The notes: a model not told the origin generated them from the letters alone. 22,784 nt of DNA from an uncultured Bacteroidia bacterium (GCA_938038735.1 CALHSW010000062.1:1-22784); one strand, 5' to 3'; positions 14,801 through 22,107 are shown, counted from the stretch's first letter. Program-made: numbers and translations.

Positions 14801-17506
14801 ATGGGAGTAAAGCGAATAGTTATTGTTTCAGTAGCTGTGCTACTGCTGCTAGGCGGAATTGTGCTGGTGGGGACGCACCTACGGGGTAGCGCGCTGCCCA
14901 CGGGAGGGGCGTTGCGGGCAATTCCGGTGGATGCCTCAGTGGTAGTGCGGGTACGCGGCGGTGCGGCCGTGGCGGAGACGTGGTTAACATCGTCCCCAGT
15001 TGACGGATTCCTTCGTGGGATGCCGTTTCTGCCGGCGGTTGACTCATTTGCTCGGCGTCAGCGGCGCGAAGCGCAGAGGGAGGGGCATGCGGCGAAAGAA
15101 TGTTACTTCTCAATCCATACGCCAATGGGTTTGCCCTCGCAGTGGCTGTTTACCGTTGAGGTGGGCGATGCGATAGGTAAGGCGGACGAGCTGCGAGAAT
15201 ATTTTTTTGGGCGTGCCGCAACGATTCTCAGCGAACGGATGTACGAGGGGGTGGAGGTGCGTGCGGCGCGGGTGCCGATCGGCGGTGGCGAGGTGGAGTG
15301 CTACTACGGCGTTACCGAGGGGGTAGGGCTAATCGCCACATCGGGAACGCTGGTGGAGTCGGCGATACGGACGTTGAAGTCTGACTACACGCTGGCAGCG
15401 GATGGGCAGTTTGAGGCGTTGCTATCAACAAGCAGTTCAAGCAGTGGGGTGTCGGTTTTTATACAGCCGTCCCGCTTTTTTGATGCGCTCGGCGATGGCC
15501 TTCAGGGGGCGTGGCGCTGGGGGGCGAGGGCGTTGCGCGGATGGACGAACTGGCTCATGCTAGAGGTGCGTGTCGATGGGCAGATTCTGACCGCAAGCGG
15601 AGTATCGTATCTCAGCGACTCCGTAAAGGATGGGGCGCAGGCCATGAAAGGGGCAGACCCCATGCGCCCAGTGGCATCGGTTGTGCTCCCTGCGCAGTGC
15701 GATTTGTTTCTGCGTTGGGCGGATGCAAGGGCGGGCGAGAGTCTAGGGGCGCTTCCAGCGGCGGAGAAGAATGCGATTGCAGGGTACACACCTCGCGATA
15801 GGCAGCGCGATATGAAACTATTGCAGGGTGTAGGAAATGGAGAAATCACCCTTGCGCATTTGCCCTTTCCAGAGCTCCGCGAACAGGAGAAGTGGGTGGT
15901 GCTAGTGAGCTGCCAATCACCAAGTTTAGCCATTCAGAATCTATCATCGACCCTTTGCAATGCCAATGAGCCGATGCGCCGAGAGATAGACCGTGCGCAG
16001 CATGTGGAAATCTATCGCACGGTGCGCCCCAATTTCTTTAGTGCGCTATTCTCCCCGCTCTTCGGCGATAGCGTGGCAAGCTATTTCATGGCGGCTGACG
16101 GAGCGGTGCTCTTCTCCTCGTCGGTGCAGACGCTAGAGCGGGTGGCGATTGCGAACCTACGAGGGCAGACGTTGCGGAATGATGCGGCGTTTGGGAAGAT
16201 CAAGGAGAAGCTGAAAGGCGAGAGCAACTTCTCGCTCTACGTTGCGCCCGGTGTGTGGGGAAAGGAAGTGGCAAGGATCTTTGCCGCGCGGCCGCGTGAT
16301 AGTGTTGCGTGGGGTTGGTTGGACCGTATGCAGGGGGGCGCATTGCAGCTGATAGCCGGGCGGGATATTGTCTTTTATAACCTCGTGGCGTTGCAGGGAG
16401 CTCCTCATCTGGGCAGAACCAGCGGCTTGCATGCCGAGTGGGAGACCCGTCTTGATGCGCCGGTAGCGGGGAGGCCGTTGCTGATGGAAAGCCATGTGGC
16501 GAGGGGAAAAGAGGTGCTTACGCAGGACACGCTTGGCAACCTTTACCTCATAAGCGGTATGGGGAGGGTGCTGTGGAAGCGACCATTGGGGGAGCAGATT
16601 CTCGGCGAGCCGGTGCAGGTGGATGTCTATCGAAACGGCAAGCTGCAGTATGCGTTTGCCACCCCCAAGGCGATATGGGTGGTGGATAGGAATGGGAATG
16701 ACGTTGCGGGCTTTCCTCAAACCATGCCGCAGCCCATCACGGCGCCGCTGGGGGTGTTTGACTACGATAGCAATCGCAACTACCGATTTATGGTATGCCT
16801 CGCCGACTGCACGTCTCGTGTGTACGATGCAAACGGAAAACGTCTTGTTGACTTCACCCCAGAGAAGTTTGATATGCCCATCGTGGAGCGACCGATGCAC
16901 GTACGCACGTCGGGAAAGGATTTTATAGTGGTGAACGATGCAAAGCGTCTCTACCTCTTGAATCGAAGGGGGGCTGAGCGCCTGATGGCTACTGAACCCG
17001 TGGCACGCCTGCAAGGGGCATCGTTGGTGCTGTGGAAGAAGGACAACGAGCTCGCCACGGTGGATTCCACTGCGACCCTATGTACGGTATCGTTGTGGAG
17101 CGGCGCAGTGAATCGCGTGCAGTTAAAGGGAAGAGGTGCAATCCGCGGGGCACTCATGGTAGAAAATGCGCTAGATGGCGAGGCGTGTGTAGTTGTGGCG
17201 CGCGAAAAATCGGTAGACTTCTACTCCTGCGGCGGGAAACAGCTGGCGAGTCGAGCATTCGGTAAGGCCTTGGATGGAAGGATGTACCTATTTCAGTTCG
17301 CAAAGCACGACTGGCGTGTGGGGGTGCGCACGCTCGAAGGGGGACGGCTATGGCTCCTTGACATGCGGGGCAATGCCATGAAGGGGTTCCCTGTGCCTGG
17401 CGATACGGGGTTTACGATTGGCCACTTGGAGGGCAGCAGTGCGAGGTTTAATCTCATCGTGGGTAGCGCGCCATCGCTTTTGACAAATTATCTCCTCCCG
17501 GAGTAG
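14801..17506 (+). CDS. Membrane-anchored 901-residue protein with a propeller-like C-terminal half; function unknown
   Basis: I do not recognise a named family with certainty. One transmembrane segment at residues 5-25 (IVIVSVAVLLLLGGIVLVG), with no lipobox and little sign of cleavage, suggests an inner-membrane anchor with the rest in the periplasm. Residues 35-530 are mixed alpha/beta and somewhat like DUF3352-type Bacteroidota proteins (opening with AIPVDASVVVRVRGG). From about 540 the sequence shows repeated four-strand patterns such as GNLYLISGMGRVLWKRPLG, KAIWVVDRNGNDVAGFPQ and SRVYDANGKRLVDFTP, typical of PQQ/BamB-like beta-propellers. A propeller suggests a binding or scaffold role in the envelope. 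It stands alone, with a terminator before it and non-coding DNA after. Base composition is GC-rich like the preceding operon. Confidence 0.75.
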   Translation: MGVKRIVIVSVAVLLLLGGIVLVGTHLRGSALPTGGALRAIPVDASVVVRVRGGAAVAETWLTSSPVDGFLRGMPFLPAVDSFARRQRREAQREGHAAKECYFSIHTPMGLPSQWLFTVEVGDAIGKADELREYFFGRAATILSERMYEGVEVRAARVPIGGGEVECYYGVTEGVGLIATSGTLVESAIRTLKSDYTLAADGQFEALLSTSSSSSGVSVFIQPSRFFDALGDGLQGAWRWGARALRGWTNWLMLEVRVDGQILTASGVSYLSDSVKDGAQAMKGADPMRPVASVVLPAQCDLFLRWADARAGESLGALPAAEKNAIAGYTPRDRQRDMKLLQGVGNGEITLAHLPFPELREQEKWVVLVSCQSPSLAIQNLSSTLCNANEPMRREIDRAQHVEIYRTVRPNFFSALFSPLFGDSVASYFMAADGAVLFSSSVQTLERVAIANLRGQTLRNDAAFGKIKEKLKGESNFSLYVAPGVWGKEVARIFAARPRDSVAWGWLDRMQGGALQLIAGRDIVFYNLVALQGAPHLGRTSGLHAEWETRLDAPVAGRPLLMESHVARGKEVLTQDTLGNLYLISGMGRVLWKRPLGEQILGEPVQVDVYRNGKLQYAFATPKAIWVVDRNGNDVAGFPQTMPQPITAPLGVFDYDSNRNYRFMVCLADCTSRVYDANGKRLVDFTPEKFDMPIVERPMHVRTSGKDFIVVNDAKRLYLLNRRGAERLMATEPVARLQGASLVLWKKDNELATVDSTATLCTVSLWSGAVNRVQLKGRGAIRGALMVENALDGEACVVVAREKSVDFYSCGGKQLASRAFGKALDGRMYLFQFAKHDWRVGVRTLEGGRLWLLDMRGNAMKGFPVPGDTGFTIGHLEGSSARFNLIVGSAPSLLTNYLLPE

Positions 17507-18037
17507 CGAATGGCAATGTTGTTTGCGTTTATCGTGGCGTTCGCATGCTTGGCGCACGTCAGCTAGCTTGCGGAGCACAATCTAAAATATTTCGTGGTCT
17601 GTACTTCTTGGCGGAGCTGAGAGGGGGCTTTTTGTACCTATACCTACTCTCTAAGTGCTTCTATGTAGGGATGTAAGTGTGCCTTCCCTTTCGTCAAAGT
17701 CGTATCACCTTCGCATCAAATTCGGATTTCTCCGGAGAAATCCGAATTTGATGCGAAGGGGGTGCGCTTTTGGGGGTAGGTTGGCGGCGATTAGTCCCAT
17801 TGTTTGGATGCGAAGATGCTATGCCTGTTCGCGAAGCGGTGCATAATGCTCGGGAATGCAGAAGCACCCCCTACGTGGATGCGTAAAGAAAAGCTATGTG
17901 TTTGCAGTGTACTCGCTTTACCTCTCCATTGTATAATTTTAGAGTTTTGAGATCAGTTTTGCAAGCGGCTCTTTGAAGGGATGGAGGTGTTTCTCTGCCA
18001 GACGCTCTTTTTCTCATAGACCTTTAATGAGTGCATC
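17507..18037. other. Intergenic stretch of about 530 bases with a long palindrome and no gene
   Basis: No ORF with family-like sequence is visible. An 18-codon hydrophobic frame (ATG 17510) and a 63-codon frame (17655-17846) lack recognisable sequence, and the second runs through the palindrome. Besides the palindrome at 17708-17759 there is an 8-bp inverted repeat, GGGGGTGC at 17758-17765 with GCACCCCC at 17864-17871. There is also a partial echo of the palindrome end (GATGCGAAG at 17808-17816). The pattern could be the remnant of a decayed insertion. Confidence 0.5.
17708..17759. repeat. Perfect 52-bp palindrome without spacer
   Basis: Two 26-bp arms (17708-17733 and 17734-17759) are exact reverse complements with no bases between them. 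The left arm begins CCTTCGCATCAAATTCGG. No T-run follows on either strand, so it is not an ordinary terminator. Transcribed, it would give a very stable hairpin. As DNA it could extrude a cruciform or represent two joined terminal inverted repeats. Confidence 0.9.
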
Positions 18038-18068
18038 TTGGCACGTTCATTTTTTTTTCATACCTTTG
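18038..18068 (+). promoter_or_regulatory. Promoter of the small membrane protein gene
   Basis: TTG (18038-18040), a 20-base spacer containing a run of T, and TACCTTTG (18061-18068) followed by CGGG. The predicted start near 18075 leaves a leader of about 33 nt. Confidence 0.8.
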
Positions 18069-18093
18069 CGGGAACAAGTAACAGGTAACCAAT

Positions 18094-18100
18094 AAGGAGG
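18094..18100 (+). promoter_or_regulatory. Strong Shine-Dalgarno of the small membrane protein gene
   Basis: AAGGAGG ends seven bases before ATG 18108. A full match like this is uncommon in Bacteroidota, where most genes rely on AT-rich leaders. Confidence 0.7.
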
Positions 18101-18107
18101 GAGTAAA

Positions 18108-18317
18108 ATGAGAAAAAACAAATACTTCTATCCAATACTACTGCTTCTGTTTTCAGGATTGATTTCTCTCGCGGGAGCTATCATGAAATTCAGTGGTGTC
18201 TTTGGTTGGAACTTTATTTTAAGCATTGGGATATTATCTCAGCTAGCGGGCATTATATGGTTTATAATTGCATTGTTTAGCACGAAAGATAAGTCAATGT
18301 GCAAGCGTAGAGCTTGA
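18108..18317 (+). CDS. Small two-helix membrane protein; function unknown
   Basis: A 69-residue protein with two hydrophobic segments (about 8-26 and 34-58) joined by KFSGVFGWN, with Lys/Arg-rich ends (MRKNK at the start, STKDKSMCKRRA at the end). By the positive-inside rule both ends are probably cytoplasmic. The pattern loosely resembles the paired helices of GldL-like proteins, but the match is too weak to name. Its reality rests on context: consensus promoter, strong Shine-Dalgarno, ATG and a classical terminator 21 bases after the stop, so it is an independent single-gene unit. It lies between the palindrome region and the repeat-flanked methyltransferase. Confidence 0.72.
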   Translation: MRKNKYFYPILLLLFSGLISLAGAIMKFSGVFGWNFILSIGILSQLAGIIWFIIALFSTKDKSMCKRRA

Positions 18318-18338
18318 ATAAGAGGGATATGCCCTAGG

Positions 18339-18371
18339 GAGAGACGCATATATCGCGTCTCTCTTTTTTTA
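18339..18371 (+). terminator. Rho-independent terminator of the small membrane protein gene
   Basis: A 9-bp perfect stem (gagagacgc 18339-18347 with gcgtctctc 18355-18363) and a 7-base loop are followed by TTTTTTTATTT. Confidence 0.93.
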
Positions 18372-18443
18372 TTTGGCCTGCTTAATTTCAACCTAAAGCT
18401 CATTTTTGCCCATGTTTGGAAAATCGGCGTTGTTGCGCTCGCT

Positions 18444-18506
18444 CAGTCCTTTGAATAGCTGGGGCTGAACTCCGTCGGTTTCCTACCGCTGCCGGCCTTG
18501 CGCTCC
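18444..18506 (-). repeat. Degenerate copy of the multi-hairpin cassette upstream of the methyltransferase
   Basis: AGTCCTTTGAATAGCTGGGG and, further on, GCCGGCCTTGCGCTCCC match the two outer parts of the downstream cassettes (GGTCTTTGAATAGCCGGGG and GGCGGCCTTGCGCTGC, for example 20282-20375). The middle hairpins have decayed. Orientation is the same as the cassettes at 20270 and 20672 and opposite to those at 19717 and 19791, so the methyltransferase gene lies between inverted copies. Confidence 0.6.
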
Positions 18507-18531
18507 CTTTTGGTGGTATTTACTACCTTTG
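18498..18531 (+). promoter_or_regulatory. Promoter of the DNA methyltransferase gene
   Basis: TTG (18498-18500) and TACCTTTG (18524-18531), 23 bases apart. Transcription near 18538 would give a short leader to ATG 18554. The TTG lies inside the degenerate repeat, so the repeat may supply part of the promoter. Confidence 0.6.
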
Positions 18532-18553
18532 TGCCACAAAGTGATTGGGGAAC

Positions 18554-19744
18554 ATGGCAGAGAATGCGAGCGGCTATAGGCGTGGAGACACATACCAATG
18601 CGGGATGGCTGAGAGCAGGGAGGACGAAGTTAGCCCTGCTGCATCGCTGCTGTACGCCGGTTCGTCATCATCCGTGGCAATGCCAGCGTTGCGCCCCGCG
18701 CCTTTCGCAGGTCCCATAGGCAGGGAGCGGTTTACCTTCATTGACCTATTCGCGGGCATCGGCGGCTTTAGGCTCGGGCTGCAGCAAGCGGGGGGGCGAT
18801 GCGTATTTTCAAGCGAGTGGGATAGGTACGCCCAGCAGACTTACCGAGCCAATTTTGGGGAGCTACCCTACGGCGATATTACGCAGGAAGAGACCAAGGG
18901 GAAGGTTCCTGCGGGGTACGATGTGCTCGCCGCGGGATTCCCATGCCAGCCCTTCAGCATATCTGGACATATGCGAGGCTTTGAGGATACGCGTGGCACA
19001 TTGGTCTATGAGGTGTTCGACATAGCGCAGCGCACGCAACCCCGCATTGTGCTGCTGGAGAACGTTAAGCACTTGAAATACCACGATAAGGGGCATACGC
19101 TCCATGTCATTACTGAGAGCCTGCGTGGGCTAGGGTACGGTGTCTCCTGGGGCGTGCTAAACGCGTCGGATTTTGGTGTGCCGCAGAATCGCGAACGGAT
19201 AATCATAGTGGGTATACGGGGTGGAGGAAGCTTTGATTTTAGTGGACTCCTGGGCGATGGGCGTAAGCCCACGCTGCGCGATTTTTTGGAGAGCGATGGC
19301 CCTTTTGAGTATCTTGATGAGCCATATACGCTGCTCGATGAAACCCGTCGGCAGCCTTCAGGCCTTATCTTCGCGGGCTTCCGCAATAAGAAGCTGCGGA
19401 AACGGGGCATACTGCCCGGCACGGAGCACCTATCGCGCGTGCATAAGCAGCCCAATCGGATATACGATGCTGAGGGGGTGCACCCTGCGCTACCCTCACA
19501 GGAGACATCGGGGCGCTTTTGGATTTTGGTGGATGGTCGCGTGCGCAAACTTACTATAGCGGAATGCTACCGCATCATGGGTTTCCCCAATGGGTTCCTC
19601 CGCGAGGTACCCCTCGCGGAGCAGTACCGAGAGGTAGGTAACTCAATATGCGTACCGATGGTGGCGGCCATCGGGCAGGAGCTGTTGCGGCAGGGATGGA
19701 TAGAGGAAAAGGTTATCGGTGGTTTGAAAATCTACGGCTGTTGA
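18554..19744 (+). CDS. DNA (cytosine-5-)-methyltransferase, solitary
   Basis: A 396-residue enzyme that transfers a methyl group from S-adenosylmethionine to C5 of cytosine in a specific DNA sequence. Motifs in order: I FIDLFAGIGGFRLG (62-75), IV GFPCQPFS (catalytic Cys131), VI ENV (169-171), VIII QNRERIIIVG (211-220), a target-recognition segment (about 255-325, with SRVHKQPNRIYDAEG), IX around LTIAECYRIMGFP (333-345) and X YREVGNS (359-364). The layout and the SISGHMRGFEDTRGTL segment resemble M.HhaI, but the target sequence cannot be read. ATG 18554 gives an unusual 60-residue Ser/Ala-rich N-terminus before motif I; ATG at residue 18 or 43 could be the true start. No restriction endonuclease is adjacent. 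The last codons and stop fall in a hairpin-repeat copy. Confidence 0.93.
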   Translation: MAENASGYRRGDTYQCGMAESREDEVSPAASLLYAGSSSSVAMPALRPAPFAGPIGRERFTFIDLFAGIGGFRLGLQQAGGRCVFSSEWDRYAQQTYRANFGELPYGDITQEETKGKVPAGYDVLAAGFPCQPFSISGHMRGFEDTRGTLVYEVFDIAQRTQPRIVLLENVKHLKYHDKGHTLHVITESLRGLGYGVSWGVLNASDFGVPQNRERIIIVGIRGGGSFDFSGLLGDGRKPTLRDFLESDGPFEYLDEPYTLLDETRRQPSGLIFAGFRNKKLRKRGILPGTEHLSRVHKQPNRIYDAEGVHPALPSQETSGRFWILVDGRVRKLTIAECYRIMGFPNGFLREVPLAEQYREVGNSICVPMVAAIGQELLRQGWIEEKVIGGLKIYGC

Positions 19745-19762
19745 GGGACCGTCCTGCGGAAG
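19717..19762 (+). repeat. Degenerate hairpin-cassette copy forming the 3' end of the methyltransferase gene
   Basis: GGTTTGAAAATCTACGGCTG followed by TTGAGGGACCGTCCTGCGGA aligns base by base with the next cassette (GGTTTGAAAACCCCCGGCTA, then TTGAGAGACCGTCCTTCGGA at 19833-19872). The frame through it encodes the terminal residues GLKIYGC and the TGA stop at 19742-19744. Confidence 0.7.
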
Positions 19763-19790
19763 GTAAGGGTGTGTGGTGAAGGTCACGCGG

Positions 19791-19876
19791 GTCAGTCCTT
19801 CAGACTGGCTTGCCTTTCAGGCAAGAATCCGGGGGTTTGAAAACCCCCGGCTATTGAGAGACCGTCCTTCGGACGG
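19791..19876 (+). repeat. Four-hairpin cassette, copy 1 (plus orientation)
   Basis: Four consecutive self-complementary modules: H1 GTCAGTCCTTCAGACTGGC (19791-19809), H2 CTTGCCTTTCAGGCAAG (19809-19825), H3 with 10-bp arms CCGGGGGTTT / AAACCCCCGG (19829-19850), and H4 CCGTCCTTCGGACGG (19862-19876). H3 and H4 are joined by CTATTGAGAGA. Each module is a small perfect or near-perfect stem-loop. Confidence 0.88.
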
Positions 19877-20255
19877 AGCTGCAGTTGCGGCGCATAATTA
19901 TGTGGTTTTGAGGGGCTAGAATATGATTGGAGGCTGTGGTATTGCGAGTCTTAACCGTATCTACAGAGCGCAGACGGATGGGCGCATTTGCCGAGCAGCG
20001 CATAATGCAGTGAGCTTCGGTCCTTCGGATGGGCTGCAGTTGCGATGAAAATATATGCTGGGTCTGTGGGTGCTGTATGCCGGTTTATGCGGGTATTGAG
20101 AGGCCATTATATGCAGGTTGCGGCGAGTGTATGGGTTACCATGGCTGCAGCAAAAGAGTGAGCAAGACCATACCGCTGCATGTTGGGAAATGTAGGGCGA
20201 CCGCGTACGGCTACCCACACGGTTAAAAATTCAGCTATTTAAAGAAGAGCGGCGC

Positions 20256-20657
20256 AGCCGCGGCAGTTTCCGTCCGAAGGACGGTCTTTGAATAGCCGGG
20301 GGTTTTCAAACCCCCGGTGCCCTTGTCCAAAGGGCAAGCCAGTCTGAAAGACTGACCCTGGCGGCCTTGCGCTGCATTCACAGCGTTCACAGAGCGCAGA
20401 TGGATGGGCGTGTTTGCCTAGGCGGCGTATAATGCCAAATGTTGAGACGAATGGGCTCCCGTCCTTCGGACGGGGCTGCATTGGTGGGCAAAAATTTATG
20501 CGGGTGTGGGCGTGCAAGTTATTGCCGGAGTATGGTTGACCATGGCCGCAGCAAAATAGCGCGAAAGACCATACCGGTGCATGTTGCGAAATGCAGGTGC
20601 GACTGCGTACGGCTACCCACGCGGTTAAAAATGTAGGTATTTAAAGGAGGGCGGCGT
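20256..20657. repeat. 402-bp tandem duplication, first copy
   Basis: Aligned with a shift of 402, bases 20256-20666 match 20658-21068 with a single difference seen by eye (G at 20623, A at 21025). Left of 20256 similarity continues but with many changes. The unit holds one minus-orientation cassette and one linker unit. Confidence 0.88.
20270..20356 (-). repeat. Four-hairpin cassette, copy 2 (minus orientation)
   Basis: Modules appear in reverse order: H4 (20270-20284), H3 with 10-bp arms (20296-20317), H2 CTTGTCCAAAGGGCAAG (20322-20338) and H1 GCCAGTCTGAAAGACTGAC (20338-20356). The H4-H3 linker is TCTTTGAATAG. Confidence 0.88.
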
Positions 20658-21068
20658 AGCCGCGGCAGTTTCCGTCCGAAGGACGGTCTTTGAATAGCCG
20701 GGGGTTTTCAAACCCCCGGTGCCCTTGTCCAAAGGGCAAGCCAGTCTGAAAGACTGACCCTGGCGGCCTTGCGCTGCATTCACAGCGTTCACAGAGCGCA
20801 GATGGATGGGCGTGTTTGCCTAGGCGGCGTATAATGCCAAATGTTGAGACGAATGGGCTCCCGTCCTTCGGACGGGGCTGCATTGGTGGGCAAAAATTTA
20901 TGCGGGTGTGGGCGTGCAAGTTATTGCCGGAGTATGGTTGACCATGGCCGCAGCAAAATAGCGCGAAAGACCATACCGGTGCATGTTGCGAAATGCAGGT
21001 GCGACTGCGTACGGCTACCCACGCAGTTAAAAATGTAGGTATTTAAAGGAGGGCGGCGTAGCCGGTGC
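20658..21068. repeat. 402-bp tandem duplication, second copy
   Basis: Near-identical partner of the preceding 402-bp unit. Identity ends at about 21068, where GTAGCCGCGG of the earlier copy is replaced by GTAGCCGGTG, although cassette copy 4 continues the pattern in diverged form. Confidence 0.88.
20672..20758 (-). repeat. Four-hairpin cassette, copy 3 (minus orientation)
   Basis: Identical to copy 2, carried by the second 402-bp unit. Confidence 0.88.
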
Positions 21069-21073
21069 GTTTC

Positions 21074-21160
21074 CCGTCCGCAGGACGGTCTTTGAATAGC
21101 CGGGGGTTTTCAAACCCCCGGTGTCCTTGCCCCAAAGGCAAGCCAGTCTGAAAGACTGAC
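21074..21160 (-). repeat. Four-hairpin cassette, copy 4 (minus orientation)
   Basis: H4 has loop GCA instead of GAA (CCGTCCGCAGGACGG, 21074-21088), H3 is unchanged, and H2 reads CTTGCCCCAAAGGCAAG with shifted pairing. Changes lie in loops or keep pairing, which suggests the fold is kept or the copies are converted. Confidence 0.85.
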
Positions 21161-21240
21161 CCTGGCGGCTTTTTGCATGCGAAAATTCAATGTAGGGATT
21201 AGTATGGGAGGGCAGTGCGGGTCAGCCAGGTTGAGGGTTC

Positions 21241-21430
21241 GTCCTTCGGATGGGGCTGCATTGGGGGCAAGAATTCATGCGGGTTTTATGGGAGAACCTG
21301 TGCAGGTTCATGCGGATTTAGAAAGGGCATAGTGCGCAGGTTATGGCGAAGGGTAGTGCGGTCCCGTCCTATTGGGGACAGTCCTACGGACGGGCTGCAT
21401 CGGTGGGCGAAAATTTATGCGTGCGTTGCG
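21241..21430. repeat. Diverged direct repeat, first copy (partner offset by about 355 bp)
   Basis: From GTCCTTCGGATGGGGCTGCA on, the stretch matches 21596-21785, including the exact block around AACCTGTGCAGGTTCATGCG (about 21295 and 21650). That block itself contains the small palindrome AACCTGTGCAGGTT. Differences are scattered substitutions and small indels, so this duplication is older than the 402-bp one. Confidence 0.75.
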
Positions 21431-21520
21431 TACAGGTTGCGGTGGAAGCTCTGTTCTTTGCTGAGTGGGTGAATTTACGCGAGGCTGAGGGGTACGATAG
21501 GTCCATGGTGGGTCACGCGG

Positions 21521-21606
21521 GTCAGTCTTTCAGACTGGCATGCCCTTGTGGGCAAGAAACCGAGGGTCTGAAGACCCCCGGCTATTGAGAGACCGTCCTA
21601 CGGACG
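21521..21606 (+). repeat. Four-hairpin cassette, copy 5 (plus orientation)
   Basis: H1 GTCAGTCTTTCAGACTGGC (21521-21539), H2 TGCCCTTGTGGGCA, H3 with a weakened left arm (CCGAGGGTCT / AGACCCCCGG) and H4 CCGTCCTACGGACG. The same CTATTGAGAGA linker joins H3 and H4. Confidence 0.85.
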
Positions 21607-21785
21607 TGGCTGCATAGGTGGGCAAAAATTTATGCAGGTTTTATGGGAGAACCTGTGCAGGTTCATGCGGATTTAGGAGGGGCATAGTGCGCAGGTTATG
21701 GCGAAGGGTCGTGCGGTCTCGTCCTATTGAGGGCCGTTCTGCGGATAGGGCTGTATGGACGGCAAAGAATCTATGCGTGTGGGGG
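21596..21785. repeat. Diverged direct repeat, second copy
   Basis: Partner of 21241-21430. It begins within H4 of cassette copy 5, so the repeat unit extends from the cassette into the linker, as in the 402-bp units. Confidence 0.75.
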
Positions 21786-21947
21786 CGTGCAAGGTATTGC
21801 GGGAGCTTGGTTGACTATGGCTGCTGCAAAACAATGCGCAAGACCGTACCGCTGCATGTTGCGAAGCGTGGGGGCGGTCATCTGCAAGTTGCCCGCGCCA
21901 TTGAAGACGAAGATATTGAAAAGGGTGCGGCGCAGCCGCTGCGCTTT

Positions 21948-22034
21948 CCGTCCGAAGGACGGTCTTTGAATAGCCGGGGGTTTTCAAACCCCCGGTACTC
22001 TGCCCGCAGGGCAAAAACAGTCTGAAAGACTGAC
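21948..22034 (-). repeat. Four-hairpin cassette, copy 6 (minus orientation)
   Basis: H4 (21948-21962) and H3 are identical to copies 2 and 3. H2 is altered (TGCCCGCAGGGCA) and H1 keeps CAGTCTGAAAGACTGAC. It ends about 65 bases before the promoter-like box of the ATPase gene. Confidence 0.86.
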
Positions 22035-22099
22035 CCTGGCGGCCCATCGGTCCATAGAATCGCGGTGCTTTCCGCCCCACTGCCATTAAAAACTTTTTG

Positions 22100-22107
22100 T
22101 ACCTTTA
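22100..22107 (+). promoter_or_regulatory. Possible -7 box of the AAA-ATPase-like gene
   Basis: TACCTTTA, one mismatch from TAnnTTTG, lies 31 bases before ATG 22139. No TTG is seen at the usual distance upstream. AGGAGG (22125-22130) is the Shine-Dalgarno. Confidence 0.45.

Noticed and set aside
16157..17014. 285-codon minus-strand ORF
   Set aside because: Antisense shadow of the 901-residue gene, which has a signal anchor, coherent domain pattern and start context.
17708..17759. Terminator for the 901-residue protein gene
   Set aside because: It lies about 200 bases past the stop and has no T-run on either strand.
17655..17846. 63-codon plus-strand ORF across the palindrome
   Set aside because: Part of it is simply a translation of the palindrome. 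There is no ribosome binding site, promoter or recognisable sequence.
19717..22034. CRISPR array
   Set aside because: Units are about 87 bp with four internal hairpins, occur in both orientations and are 400-480 bp apart with related, not unique, spacers. No cas genes are present.
19745..22086. Many open frames of 60-135 codons on both strands, including two copies of a 92-codon minus-strand frame (20239-20517, 20641-20919)
   Set aside because: They read through the hairpin repeats, exist in several frames at once, are copied only because the DNA is copied, and show Cys/Arg/Pro-rich sequence without family character or consistent start signals.
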